This document shows positions 1 through 27,753 of a stretch of 64,000 nucleotides of DNA, in pieces (the first letter of the stretch is position 1; each line of letters starts with the position of its first letter). Origin of the DNA: Patiria pectinifera (taxonomy: Eukaryota > Echinodermata > Asteroidea > Valvatida > Asterinidae). Position numbers and translations under genes: made by a program. The stretch covers positions 11,842,001 to 11,906,000 of the forward strand of contig CM057136.1 in the NCBI GenBank assembly GCA_029964075.1. The letters are read 5' to 3'. A model generated the notes under the pieces. That model had not been told where the DNA came from and ran no database searches. It saw only the letters and a program-made list of their open reading frames with translations.

Positions 1-16524
<16,524 letters not shown>

Positions 16525-17054
16525 GTTTATGATCTGAGTAGGTCTAACGTAGAAACAAAAAAAAAGTTAGCAAACCTGACAAAATTTATCAGACACGCCA
16601 AAAAATAGTCACTTTAGTTTAATCATCATGAATGTGATGGTTCATACTCTACTAACCATGGCTCGTAGTCCTAGGATAGTTCTAGGTACGGAAAGTTCAT
16701 ATCTGGATGTCAGATTTTATTGCTGCCCAACATATATTAATTGTCACCTCACGTTGTCATTTGTTGAAGGAGAAAGTGGAAGAGCGTATAAAAAAAAAAA
16801 AAATTTATGTGTTTTGTGTTTTTAGAGCACATTTATGCGCATAGCAGAACTAAACTAACTTGAAGCAGCCGGTCAAACTGATTGAAGTGGCTGAAAAGAC
16901 AGACGGTACGTTATACCACGTGACATCAACAACCATGACGTCATGAGCCAATGATAGATAAAACAAATTATATTCAATATTTATATTCTCTCATGAATAT
17001 TTAGTTTATTTCAATGGATAACAAAAAAACCAGAGATGATATATGCAACAGCGT

Positions 17055-17120
17055 CGTCGTGCGCTAGTGGTGTGGTTAAGAGTCGTCTAGTCAAGCAGGT
17101 CAGAGGTCGAATCCGATGAA
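17055..17120 (+). repeat. tRNA-like SINE head
   Basis: A box TAGTGGTGTGGTTAAGAG (17065-17082) and B box AGGTCGAATCC (17104-17114) are correctly spaced. A purine-rich run (aggaaaggaggggggagaga) follows at 17151. No proper cloverleaf is seen. Confidence 0.5.
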
Positions 17121-18249
17121 GTAACTGACTGATTATAAAATAGAAATTAGAGGAAAGGAGGGGGGAGAGAGTAGGAGGGGAAGTGGGAGGAATAACCAGT
17201 TCTTGGACTAAGGAGTAATGGCCCCACACGTACACACAAGCCCCAGACAACAATGAACAATGCCTCAAAAAGTAATGCACTTGTTCATCGTGTTCATGTC
17301 GTACGTAGGATACGTTTATTCTCACCAACGATCACCTTTTGATCACATTAATCATGTTAATATAAATCCAATTAGTATCAATCTAAATCTTAACCTGGGA
17401 AATTATGGTATACCTTGTCACGAATAGTCTATTGTTGTGAGTGGACACTGATGGTGTAGGAAAACGATCGTTCCAGTACTGCACGACAACAGTACCGATG
17501 CGCTATCTGAAAAAAGAACAAAAATAACATTATTAATAATATTATTAACAACAATGGAACACGATCATGACGGTGCAGTTTTGTTTTGAAGATTATCAAA
17601 TTTGTTTGATCATCTCTGAAAAACTTATCATATGCGATCAAACATCCATCATTTTTGTCCAGCATAGACAATCATTCCATGATACCTCAGCTGGCGCTCG
17701 CCAAATCATATTGTACATTCTTGCCGCTGCTTTATATACACGATCGCACTGTCGTCATGCATATGTCATGCGTCGCAGCGGTAACTTAACATATGATTCA
17801 TAGACTTCACCAAGTGCATTATTGTGCGGTAAGACATTCAAATCAGTCAAATGACACAAACTTCATTAGAAAACACAACCGAGCACGTGCTCTTGTTTGA
17901 TTCAAGTTAGGACATTTAATTAACTTGAATCAATATCTCGATTGTCTCAGTCATTAGGATTATACGAGGTAAGAAACTTTGTAAGTTCAAATGCTACGGC
18001 GACTGATACAAGTTTAGCTACTTGATTATTGCATGTCTGTCACATGCGCAATCGAACCGTCCGGTGAGAAAGTCACATGAACAGCTGATTTGCATAGCCA
18101 GACAAAAACGGCCAGGGCGCCGGCGCGCGGCTCGGATTTTACATAATCCTTTTGTTAAGTCAAAATTGCACAAAAACATTTGTGTGTCCCCGAAGCTGTG
18201 CCAAAGGCTTTTTGCGGCAACGTTGAAGTATATTATCACCTTCCCACTC
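17121..18249. other. Intergenic, no gene seen
   Basis: AT-rich apart from a purine tract (about 17151-17192) and a short CpG-rich patch (18105-18140). Neither strand has a convincing exon. It lies upstream of the phospho-lyase gene and may hold its promoter, but no TATA box or other core promoter motif stands out. Confidence 0.45.
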
Positions 18250-18665
18250 CAGTGGCGCACCCAGGATTTGTTAGAAGTTAAAATTTGTCCAAAAATTCTG
18301 CCCAAAATTTTTGGCCGCAGAAAAAAGTGGGGGGTGATTTTTGGGGTTTTTTTTTTAGGGGGGGGGGACGGTACGGTCTATTTAGACGTTGGTGGCGCCA
18401 CTTACACCTCTATTTTACTACTCGAAAATAGGCCTAGACCTGCATATCACCAAGGTCATATCGTGGAACCAAAAAAAAAATTGACAACCTCTTGGGAGGG
18501 CTTAGGCCCCCGACCCCCTCCCCCCCAATGTTTTTTGAGGAAAAGATGGTGGTGTACTCATTGCCTGCCTTTATTGCGACGTCACACACACACACACAAA
18601 TGGTTTCGTTTTTTGGGGGGGGGGGGCATGGGCCTCTTTGCCCCCCCCCCCCTGGATCCGCCCTT
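18250..18665 (+). mobile_element. CAGTGGCGCACCCAGGA / CCTGGATCCGCCC element
   Basis: The left CAGTGGCGCACCCAGGA and right CCTGGATCCGCCCTTG ends with long internal G and C runs form a low-complexity element. It shares the internal 'gatggt(g)gtactcattgcctgcctttattgcgacgtcaca' words with 21040-21320. A 223-codon frame crosses it and is an artefact. Confidence 0.6.
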
Positions 18666-18718
18666 GATATTAAGTTGTAAGTTCAGCAAGTGATCAATCA
18701 GTCTTGATGTCTTACATA

Positions 18719-18989
18719 AGGCCAAAAAAAAAAAGTCTCCGGTTTCTGGTATGCGCGCGCGTCGCCGTAGCCATGCGCGTCGGCAAAATGAAAAAGTTTT
18801 TTTTTCAATAAAAGATGATATCTCAAAACCGCCAAACTCACTGGTTTGACTGGAATCCTGCTACTGCACAATTTTAACATGTTTTTAGATGGGGTTATGA
18901 TCGAGAATAAGCTTTATGTGGCCTCTGTCGCCGCACCACTTTTTGGACAAGCTCCATACCAGAAACCGGAGACTTATTTTTTTTGGCCT
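18719..18989. mobile_element. AGGCCAAAAAA MITE family, copy 3 (distinct subfamily)
   Basis: The termini AGGCCAAAAAAAAAAAGTCT and AGGCCAAAAAAAATAAGTCT (reverse complement) continue in perfect register through CCGGTTTCTGGTAT. The element is 271 bases. The outer ten bases match copies 1 and 2, but the interior differs. Confidence 0.8.
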
Positions 18990-18996
18990 AAGGAGA

Positions 18997-19560
18997 TTAA
19001 CCCTAAAGGGGCCGGGTTATTTTGACCATCTCTCAACCGGGGGGCGGGGGGGGCTAAGATCTCGGCTATCGAGTGACGAAAAATTTTGAAACTCGGTACA
19101 TGCATAGAGCAACTCTTCATGAACATGCCCAAGATATTTCATGACCATAAGTCAAGAGGTTTTGGAATTATGGCTAATTAATCATTCATATGTATGAATG
19201 GCAATTCTGGTCTGTGTACACGACGTAACATTGAATTTTCCCGGCGCCTAGCGCCGGTGTAGCGTGAATTTACGTTTCTATGAAATTCGGACTCATTTGT
19301 AATACTGCGCATGCGTAAGTATGGTAATTAGGAAAGTGACCGGTCACGTGAGAGTGATTAACCAATAATAGGGAAAAGGGTCCGATTTTCATAGGAGTCG
19401 GATTTTCATGTGACACCGGAAACATTTTCGCTGCGCGACAACCCCTGGTCTCGAGGCTAAAAAGTCATAAAAGCTCGGGTCGCGAAATAAATTTTTTTAA
19501 AGGCTATCGAAAAAGTCGAGGGGGGGGGGCGGATTCCGCCCCCGGTCCTTTTAGGGTTAA
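18997..19560. mobile_element. TTAACCCTAAA-terminal MITE
   Basis: It begins TTAACCCTAAAGGGGCCGGG and ends CCCGGTCCTTTTAGGGTTAA, an inverted pair flanked by or including TTAA. GGGGGGCGG-type tracts occur near both ends. The element is 564 bases and inserts right beside the AGGCC element. Confidence 0.8.
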
Positions 19561-19692
19561 ATTTCGTGAGAAACCGTCAAAAAACTAAAAAATTCTTTCG
19601 AGAATGGGCGCGCCGAATGAAACTAATGGTATCGCACCGCATGCAAAGATCGACACACGTCTGCACGCCGTAAAATATTTTAAGTTTCGTTC

Positions 19693-20830
19693 AATAGAGG
19701 GCGCGCCACATAAATAGTGGTCTCAACAACGCATCAACACGGATGCTGCACAATTGAAGAAAAAGAACAACCTCGTTTCCGATGAACTACTCAAGAAATA
19801 CAAAATGGATTAAATTGAAATTTCGTGCAATTAGTTTTCACGATGTGTAGCCTCAGTAGTTTGAATGGCGTGAGAAACCGTGGAGCTATAAATATAATAT
19901 GATCGTAACAATCTAGTGTTTTAAACGTTAAAAATCCATGTTGACTTCCATTAGGATTGTATTTGTTGCAAATAAAATCCTGTATTGTTACGGTCATAAC
20001 AGCTTGCTTAATTGACGTTTTTTTATAAAATGAAATCTTTTGATGCCAAACATCATGACAAATGAGTGTACGAAATTTCATTTTAATGTAACGTGTATTT
20101 CTTGAGTTGTTGGCCCGAAATCGGGTTAGGTGGTGGAGATCGAGACCACTATAATAGAGGGCGCGCTACATAAATAGTGATCTTAACAACGCATCAACAC
20201 GGATGCTGCACAAGTGAAGAAAAAGAACAACCTCGTTTCCGATGAACTACTCAAGAAATACAAAATGGATTAAATTAAAATTTCGTGCAATTAGTTTTCA
20301 CGATGTGTAGCATAAGTAGTTTGAATGGCATGAGAAAGCATCCTGTAAAATCATGGCACCTGGTATACTGTCATTTTCAAGAAAAGTGGTATTTTTGTAT
20401 CAATTTCCAACGCTGATCGGCCGATCAGCGTTGGAAAAAACGGCTTTTTTTCAAATACTGGCCCCAATTGACCATCGCACTTGTTTGCAATCGATTACAC
20501 ACCTATGAACGGGTACAAGCCAGCTAGACTGGTTCCCTGACCTTACAATTCCCCAATGTATGTAAACTGCTCTGTTTCATCTTAAATGGAGTCAGGGAAC
20601 CAGACTACAGGAAAATGATTGTTTTTCTTGGTTTTTATAGCATTTTTTAACCCAAAACCTAAAAAAGGTCAGTGTAACTATATTTGCTATATATTTCCAA
20701 CCCCCCAATTCCATCCATTTCTGAAAATTACAGCAAAAGCAAATGATGTATATTCCCTTTAATGGATGCGTATTTCTTGAGTTGTTGGCCCAATACCGAG
20801 TTTGGTGGTGGAGATCGAGACCACTATAAT
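19693..20830 (+). mobile_element. Tandem pair of a 460-base inverted-end repeat, second unit disrupted
   Basis: Unit 1 (19693-20152) and unit 2 (from 20153) both begin AATAGAGGGCGCGC(C/T)ACATAA and share about 180 nearly identical bases. The right ends read GGAGATCGAGACCACTATAA, the inverse of the left ATAGTGGTCTC. Unit 2 carries the 20336-20762 element in place of its middle. Confidence 0.8.
20336..20762 (+). mobile_element. TTAA-type MITE family, copy 2 (5' truncated, nested)
   Basis: It starts inside the family sequence (gcatcctgtaaaatcatggc) and ends at the normal CCCTTTAA. It sits within the second unit of the 460-base repeat, whose sequence resumes at 20763 with 'tggatgcgtatttcttgag'. 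Confidence 0.8.
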
Positions 20831-22780
20831 GACTATAGTGGCTTTATATTTGCAAAGGAGTGTATGAGATGTAATGATGAGATTTAATTTCATGAGAAAC
20901 CATCAAACAATAAAAAAGAGCATACCCGAAACAAATATAATATTTAAACGTGAAAAAATACAAACCAAATGAAAAATGAAAAGTCAACGTCCATGGAAAA
21001 GTAATAATACACTCGTTGTTTGAGCAATAACCCGAGCTCACCAGATCCAGAACACAATTTTTTGGGGGGGGGCAAAAAAAAAGGTGTCCCCCAAAAAGTG
21101 GGTCAAAAAAATTACGGGGTAGTGTTCGGGGTCCGCTTAAGGGCCCCGAAAAACTTTTGGATTCTAGATGCTCTGTGGTGCGATCTGAGACAATTTCTGA
21201 CCACTTTAACCAATGTTTTTGGAGGTAAAGATGATGGTGTACTCATTGCCTGCCTTTATTGCGACGTCACATAAAAAAAAATGGTTTCGTTTTGGATGGG
21301 GCCATGGCCCCCTATGACTTATTTTTAAAGTTGGTATATGGCCTACGTGCTAAATTTTCTAGCTTGCTTTTGCAGGCCTTTATATTTAGTTTAAAAATTT
21401 GATTTTAAATGGCGCGCTGCGGTTCAGATATTTCGCTCACTATTCAGAACGAATTAGGAGCGTCCCGCTATTATTTCAAAAGCTGAAATTAATTAATTGG
21501 TTGCTTGTCATGGGCCGATTTTTTTAGTGCGATGTCTCATTAGAAAGCTCATTAAACTAATGTAATGCTAGAAAATTATCAACTCAGTTTGAAAAATTAT
21601 CCTTCAAGATTCCACACCCAAAAACCACGTATACACTAACTTTGTAAATAAATATCAAAATCTCAAAATGTCCGATGAACTTCCTCACATTTTTCACTTT
21701 GGTACTACATGTCAAAAATATGTCCTATTTTTTATTCTTAATTAAATAACCATGTTGTTTATCAATGGAATTCAACTAAACGTTCATTATGATGTCGACA
21801 AGGCACGACAAATCATTGTATGGGGCGAGTTTCATCAGATTTTTTTCCGAAAGGGTAAGATTTAACGCTTTACGAAAAAATACTTCCTTTTCAGAGCCGA
21901 AACAGCACCGCAGGAGACGGCGGCGGAAGAAATGCAGGGTCACCCCGATGTCATTGCACACCAACTCGATCATGTGTTGCGCAAAACGATAGAGAGGTGC
22001 AGGCACTGATCCAGGGTTGAGGGGTGTTTTGGGTCAACCCCCCCCCCCCCCAGCTCTTTCAAAAACTGACAGGTAAAACTGTTTACTGGTAATAATGTCC
22101 GATATAGTGTTAATAATCGTCGGATATCTACAGCGCCCCATTGAAAGTATGGTACGAGCCACCCAACACTAGTGTCCGGAGAAAAAACCTTGTCTACAGT
22201 TCAGATTTTTTTTGCCGATGAACCCCGCCCCCCTGCAAAAATACCTGGGTCCCCCCGGGGGGGGGTTTGGCGGGGGGGGGGGGGGGTTCAGGTCCGTCAG
22301 ATCATCAGGCCCGTCAAATACATAATAACCACTGTCCGAATAGCTTATCCGCGCCTGCATGTAACTGACAGTAAATTTTTTCCAATTCAATTCTTAATGT
22401 ACATTCTTGTATTCCACTTGACTTTGCTTTTCATTTTGTATTTCCAGTTGTAATGGTGATGGGCTTTTTTTTTCCTTGCGTTTTTTCCCCTATTTTGCGA
22501 ATTACTATATTTGTTGGGAATGTTCACAATTAAAGAAACGTTATTGAAAGATGTAAATAATGTTTATATTACAATGTACACCTTTATTTATTTTTCCCGG
22601 TATAATATGGCGTTTCTTACGTCAATTGGAAATTGCGCCATTAATAATGGTAGTCATATTGATCGAACAAAACTCCGTTTTAATCATAGTCATTTATGAT
22701 TTATTGATTCATGACATAGACCTCTGTTTTCTTTTTAAAAACTACCGTACATCTGCCGAGCAGACTGTAAAAATCAAACT
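20831..22780. other. Intergenic with repeats and G/C tracts, no gene
   Basis: This stretch contains a partial copy (21040-21320) of the CCAGGA/CCTGGATCC element, a run of C at 22039-22051 and a G-rich block at 22253-22288 after a 'gatccaggg' word (22010). No coding signal is seen. Confidence 0.5.
21040..21320 (+). mobile_element. Partial copy of the CCTGGATCC-type element
   Basis: It begins CCAGATCCAGAACAC, contains long G and A runs, and shares 'gatggtgtactcattgcctgcctttattgcgacgtcaca' (in pieces) with 18540-18590. It ends near 'ggggccatggcccccta'. Confidence 0.55.
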
Positions 22781-22789
22781 AAACCAAAG

Positions 22790-23065
22790 TATAAAAGATG
22801 GAGGATTAAAAAACAATGCCCCAGCCAATCCCTTAGTTCTCTTCCGGGATCTCGGCGTTCCCGACCAATACACGCTTCCTTCCCTATCCATCCATGTAAC
22901 CCCGGAGGGCCAGGCACCATGTAAAAGCAAAGAGCTAAGGGAGGAACAGGGCGGCACCCTAAGCCCTGATCCTCCGAGTGGACCACATGCCCTGAACCTG
23001 TACGAAGGCGCCAACCTGGAACTCGCGGACAGTACCAGCAGCAGTGCTTACCGATTAAGCTAAGG
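22790..23065 (-). repeat. Probable SINE, GC-rich, minus orientation
   Basis: On the minus strand it starts TACCTTAGCTTAATCGGTAA, which resembles a tRNA A box, then runs into a GC-rich body unlike its AT-rich surroundings. The B box is poor. A 167-codon plus-strand frame across it is a shadow. Confidence 0.4.
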
Positions 23066-23137
23066 TACTGTTGGTATTTTACGACGGGAAATTAAACATC
23101 TTATAATGACTGAACGAGCGCGATTAAAACCAAAAAG

Positions 23138-23212
23138 ACACCGAGGGGATTCGAACCCGTGCCCCGCGAGAAGCGTGGACAACGAATCTAACCACTAGGC
23201 CATTCGGCTTTC
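23138..23212 (-). repeat. tRNA-like sequence (SINE head or pseudo-tRNA)
   Basis: The minus strand reads GCCGAATGGCCTAGTGGTTA, then a B box GGGTTCGAATCCC. The acceptor ends (GCCGA / TCGGT) pair, but the T-stem has a C-C mismatch and the anticodon stem does not form. A retroposed tRNA or SINE head is more likely than a working gene. Confidence 0.55.
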
Positions 23213-25099
23213 TTAGAAACGTGGAACATTGGTGGGTCCATCTGTTTAGGCTCCATGGACGAAGTTGACATTTTGGGCAATAATGAGCCCACTGTTTTCA
23301 TTGCTTTGGGAAAGCATCGTCAGTACGTTTCGTTACGCAACAATGAAAACTATTATTATGTATGCCTTTTTTGAAAAAGACAAGAGGCGTGCAGGAGCGG
23401 ATCCAGGTTTTTGGCGGGGTTTTCATGCTAAGCAAACAACAGCTTCGTTCTAATCACGAGCAATACACATCACGTGGAGTTTTGGCTGGTAACCTGCTTT
23501 TTATAAGCCAGACTGTTTTTGTGCTGAGCAAATTTTTATGCTTAGCAGCCTCATGAAATTGGGCCCAGGTCTCGGCTGGGGTTTGCTATGAACCTCCATA
23601 AATTAATTTTGATGAACAATATTTTCCGCTTAAGTAGCAGTTTCAAGAAATTGGGCCCTGGTTGTCAGCAGCCAGCGCGAATCTGCAGGTCTTCGATCAC
23701 CACCGATCATTCATCGGCGGACCCTACATAGGCCTAATCTCTTTCCCTCGCATAAGACAGTCTTGCCCATCTCTCGTGAGTCTCCTGCACGGTGGTGCGA
23801 GAAAGGCCCCACTAGCGCTGATTGCGTCTCCTCGTTAACTGACAACCCAATCATCTCCATGCATAGTTTTATCGTCTGGACTCCGGCTAGACTAGACTCA
23901 GACACTCAACCCCCTTCTCGGTGTCATTACCACGATTCTCATTAGCCTAATATAGGCCTACTACTGGGACTGGGGACATGACTGCATAGCACACCCGGTT
24001 GGTCTTCTTCTGTCCTGGCCAAATGGTTTGAAGGACTATATAAATGTTCTTACAAATATCTGTACGGAAGTGGGATAAGTTCACACATAATGTAAAATGT
24101 AAGATAATCATTATTGTCAAACAGTTACAAAATCAATTTGGGAGGTAAGATTAAGAAGGTATAGGCCTAATTGCCTTGATTATTTTGGGTCGTTAAATTT
24201 TAGGTTTCTTTTGAGAGGTTTTTTTTGGCCACGTTTCTGTGATTATTGTAAAGTAATTCTATCAGATATAATGTCTTTTATAAATTGAGCGTGGAATTTA
24301 AAAGCCATTACTTTTGATGTTCTAAAAATGCGTCTATATAAATAATGTTTGAGAAAGCTTAATCACGCAAATTTTGAAATCCCGTGTTATACTTCAATGC
24401 ATCTTACGCGTCTTTATCTACGGGCTTACCCTCTAAATACAAGATGTGGTTTTTTTTACTAAGTCTCGAATAACATTATATTTCTTAAGTTTTAGATTTG
24501 GTTGAGGGGAAAGCAGTTCCCTGACAAAATGAGTCATAAAAAATACATAGGCCTGGGGCCCGACACTCAACAACCCCAAAGTCCAAACCAGACCAAACCA
24601 TCTTACCTCTGGTACCAAAAATACACCAAATGCTTCTCACTGGGTTACGTATTCAGAAGATTGTAGGGCCTAATGTTTCCATATTTTGGTTAAATTTTAT
24701 GACATTCTTGGTACATTTTACGGCACCTTTAAATAAGCAATATGCTTGAGAACACGGTCTATACAAAAATGCATTGCACAGTTTTCGCAAAAAAAAGTGA
24801 ATAAACAAAAAGAATCTGTTAAAACAATTTACGGAAAATTATGCTTGCCAATTCAATTTGCGGTTTTATAACTCATAGCCCTTTACCGTCTGCTATACGA
24901 TTGTGTTTGCATTGAATTATTTAATTACTCCAAACTAAAAGCCCCGGCTATTCGGTATATGTTATGGCCCATATTCGTTGTTCTGCGAGTATTTCCTCGT
25001 GTATACGATGACAAAGAAGATGATGACGACGGTGACAAGTACAATTTCTTCACTTTGGAGACAGGGAGAGTTTGACGAGGCAGAACCGAGGCAGCAGAT
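23213..25099. other. Intergenic, no gene seen
   Basis: It contains a stretch (about 23428-23570 and 23625-23660) with 'atgctaagcaaac', 'atgcttagcagc' and 'aattgggccc', a dispersed-repeat style I associate with echinoderm genomes, and a 'ggactatataaatgttc' word at 24033 like a SINE tail. Otherwise AT-rich. Confidence 0.45.
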
Positions 25100-25420
25100 G
25101 GCACTGGGACGGAGATGAATCCCTCAGCGCCATTAGTCCTGACACTCCACCTCGACCCATCAATTAGGGGGCCCCGCAGCCGCGCTGGCCCCCTCGCCCC
25201 CCGGTCGTGAGTCTGGTCCGGACGCGCTTGCTATACCCTGCAGCGCCCGTCCGTCAACCGCGCACAACACACGCCGCGCGCACTCGAGCAGACTATACCC
25301 CGTAATTAGAGCCAACATATGCTGCGGTAATGCACTGGCGGTCGGTCGGCCGACTCGCAGCTAGTTAGCGGCGATCCCGGCATATGCTGTGTCATCTTGA
25401 GCAACCCCTCTGCTTACACG
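25100..25420. promoter_or_regulatory. CpG-rich block, possible promoter region of the zinc-finger gene
   Basis: About 320 bases are strongly enriched in GC and CpG compared with the surroundings (for example ccgcgcacaacacacgccgc, ggtcggtcggccgactcgc). It lies 3.5 kb upstream of the PRDM8-like start on the same side. No splice-linked 5' exon could be shown. Confidence 0.35.
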
Positions 25421-27225
25421 GCATTGTGTCGATTTTTCCAGTCTCACGTCGCTCGTCGAGCTATACTTTGAACTGAAGTTCCATCACGATTTCTGCTGAT
25501 TTGACACAGTCAGTTGCCCTGGGATTGACCGGAAAGGTCACTCGTTGTATTGAAAAGAAACACTTCTCATCTGATGTGAAAATACACGCCAATTTGGAGG
25601 GTTTAGCTTTCAATCAGTTAAATTGTGCATGTTTAGCGAGAGTCATTCTGAAATTCAACTTATCTTTGGCGAAACATAAATTAACGGTGAAACTGCAAGG
25701 ACAAATCAAAGACGTGAAACGCAGCAGGTTGAAAACCCAGGAAATTATTAAATTAAAAGTCGGTTACGGGCAAACTCCGTGCATTACAACGTGTAAGTTA
25801 CCCTACAGGCACTGAACATTAATTCGTAAGGTAGGCTACGGAGCAAATGCTCGGCAGATTATTTTGCATAAATATATTTTCGTTGCAAAAGGATACAAGA
25901 TGTACAATTTTTGCCGATTGCATTTTTGTTCCACTGTCAAAATTATCGCATGTAGGCCTAGTTTGCCGAAACCGACATCTTATTTCAGTCACTCTCAACC
26001 ATCATTTAAATGAAAGGTTTTTTGATTGGACGTCAAATTGTCATCTCAAACGCGGTTAACAAGGCACGATCTGATTGGTTGAGGTCAAACATTATAAGAT
26101 GGCGACGGCGCACGCGCGTGTTGACGGCCGGCCGACGACGAAAATGCAAAACTAATCCCCCGCCCGGAGACACGCTCTAAACCCCCTCTCTTTTTTGGCG
26201 CGTAGTGAAGTGCATGCAATATCGTCTGACACTGATAGCACAGATTCACTTTGTATAGAGGAAGCATATAGGCCCCCACACCAATCATCAGTTACGGAAA
26301 TGAAAGCTTAAGGGCACGGTGCACTCAGCTGGCAGACCGATAAAAGCTAGCAGCGGATTCTCCAGCACTGACAATCTGTTCGTACCGGCCGCTGGAGTTG
26401 GACTATCTATCAGTTCATCACTGCTCGACGTCTGCGTGGCACATTATTTGGCGGGAAATAATGCAATCGTAGCATACATTTTCAGCTACATCTTTTCCTG
26501 AAACGGCAGGGGAAATTGTATCAATCGACTGGAAAAGTACGCCGAGCAGCAATAATCTTCAGCCAACTCTGTAGCCAACACTGACAAGGTTGAAGAGGAG
26601 ATTGCGAAAAGACATCGCCACAAAATCGCATTTTTTTAACGTCAATTGGTGTTGGGAAAATGTCCAAGGGAGAATTAGGCCTACATACGAGTTTGAGCTT
26701 CCGAAGTGCCCTTGTTTTGAAGAGTTTGTGCGCCGTTAAAAAGGTACCAAGGATTTCGTCATTGGAACTCGATTGATTATTACTTGCCATCGACATCCAC
26801 CAACTCCTGTGCTGAATGTTACACGGAGGTCTTCATTGCATAAAGAGATTTTAAAAAGTGAACGCATTTCCGACGGTAAGTTACACTTGAAAAAAGTTGA
26901 AAATTATTACTGCACAATGATAAAAAAAAGACGAATACAAAAAAAAGTTTGTATTAAGGAATCGAAAGGACAACATCTGCAGTTGATATGCGCTGGCGCT
27001 TGCATGTTTCTTTCAAAAAATATGTTATAAGATAGGAGCAAACGTTGAGTCTGAAAGTATACTGCTCCTTGGCCCAACTCCTTTTCCTCGCGTCTGGAAA
27101 GGGACCGTCGATTTATATGATGTAATTGAACAAAGATGTATTGTTATTCAATTTCTGACGAATATCGACCTTTGCGCTGACGTATTGGAAACAAAAATTT
27201 TTACATGAAATGGATTAACTGAATT
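25421..27225. other. Intergenic upstream of the zinc-finger gene
   Basis: It holds a YY1-like AAGATGGCG at 26096 within a CpG-rich patch (26096-26170), and open frames at 25501-25815 and 26521-26796 that resemble nothing known. It could contain 5' UTR exons of the PRDM8-like gene; none is provable. Confidence 0.4.
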
Positions 27226-27753
27226 TTAAAGGGAATATTCAACATTTGCTTTTGCTGTAATTTTCAGAAACGGATGAATTTGGGGGCCAGTATTTTATAG
27301 CAAATATTTTATACACTGACCTGTTTAAAATTGTGTGTTCGTAGATACTGGGGAAAGGGGAACAATAAATATGCTGTTCTTGTAGTCCTGACCCTACTTC
27401 AGACAAAACGAGGCAATTTGTAGATGTCGGGGAATTGTCAGGTCAGGGAACAAGACTAGCTGGCTTGCACCCGTTCGCAGGTGTGTAACTGATCGCAAGC
27501 AAAATGTGAACTAAATTCGGTAAACTGGGGACAGTATATTTGAAGAAAATAAATTCCAACGATGGTCGGCCGACCAACGTTGGAAATCGATACAACAATT
27601 CCACTTTAGTTGGAAATGACAGCACACCAGGTACCATGATTTCACAGGATGCTTGAGACTATTAGCCTATTCGTTTACATTCAAGTAAGGTATTTTCATA
27701 ATGATTCGGTAGTTTTGTTTTTGATGTTTGCAAATGTTGTATATTACCTTTAA
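27226..27753 (-). mobile_element. TTAA-type MITE family, copy 3 (inverted, best preserved)
   Basis: Exact TTAA at both ends (27226-27229 and 27750-27753), with inner termini AAGGGAATATTCAACATTTGC and GCAAATGTTGTATATTACCTT. It is 528 bases and defines the family ends for the other three copies. Confidence 0.88.

Noticed and set aside
18022..18693. A 223-codon plus-strand open frame
   Set aside because: It runs through poly-G and poly-C tracts and the ends of a CAGTGGCGCACCCAGGA/CCTGGATCC repeat. Composition is low-complexity and no domain is visible.
22560..23063. A 167-codon plus-strand frame
   Set aside because: Its second half crosses a GC-rich SINE-like repeat, and the first half has no similarity to anything known.
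23138..23212. A functional tRNA gene (Asp-like anticodon loop)
   Set aside because: The anticodon stem does not pair and the T-stem has a C-C mismatch, so only a tRNA-like repeat is called.
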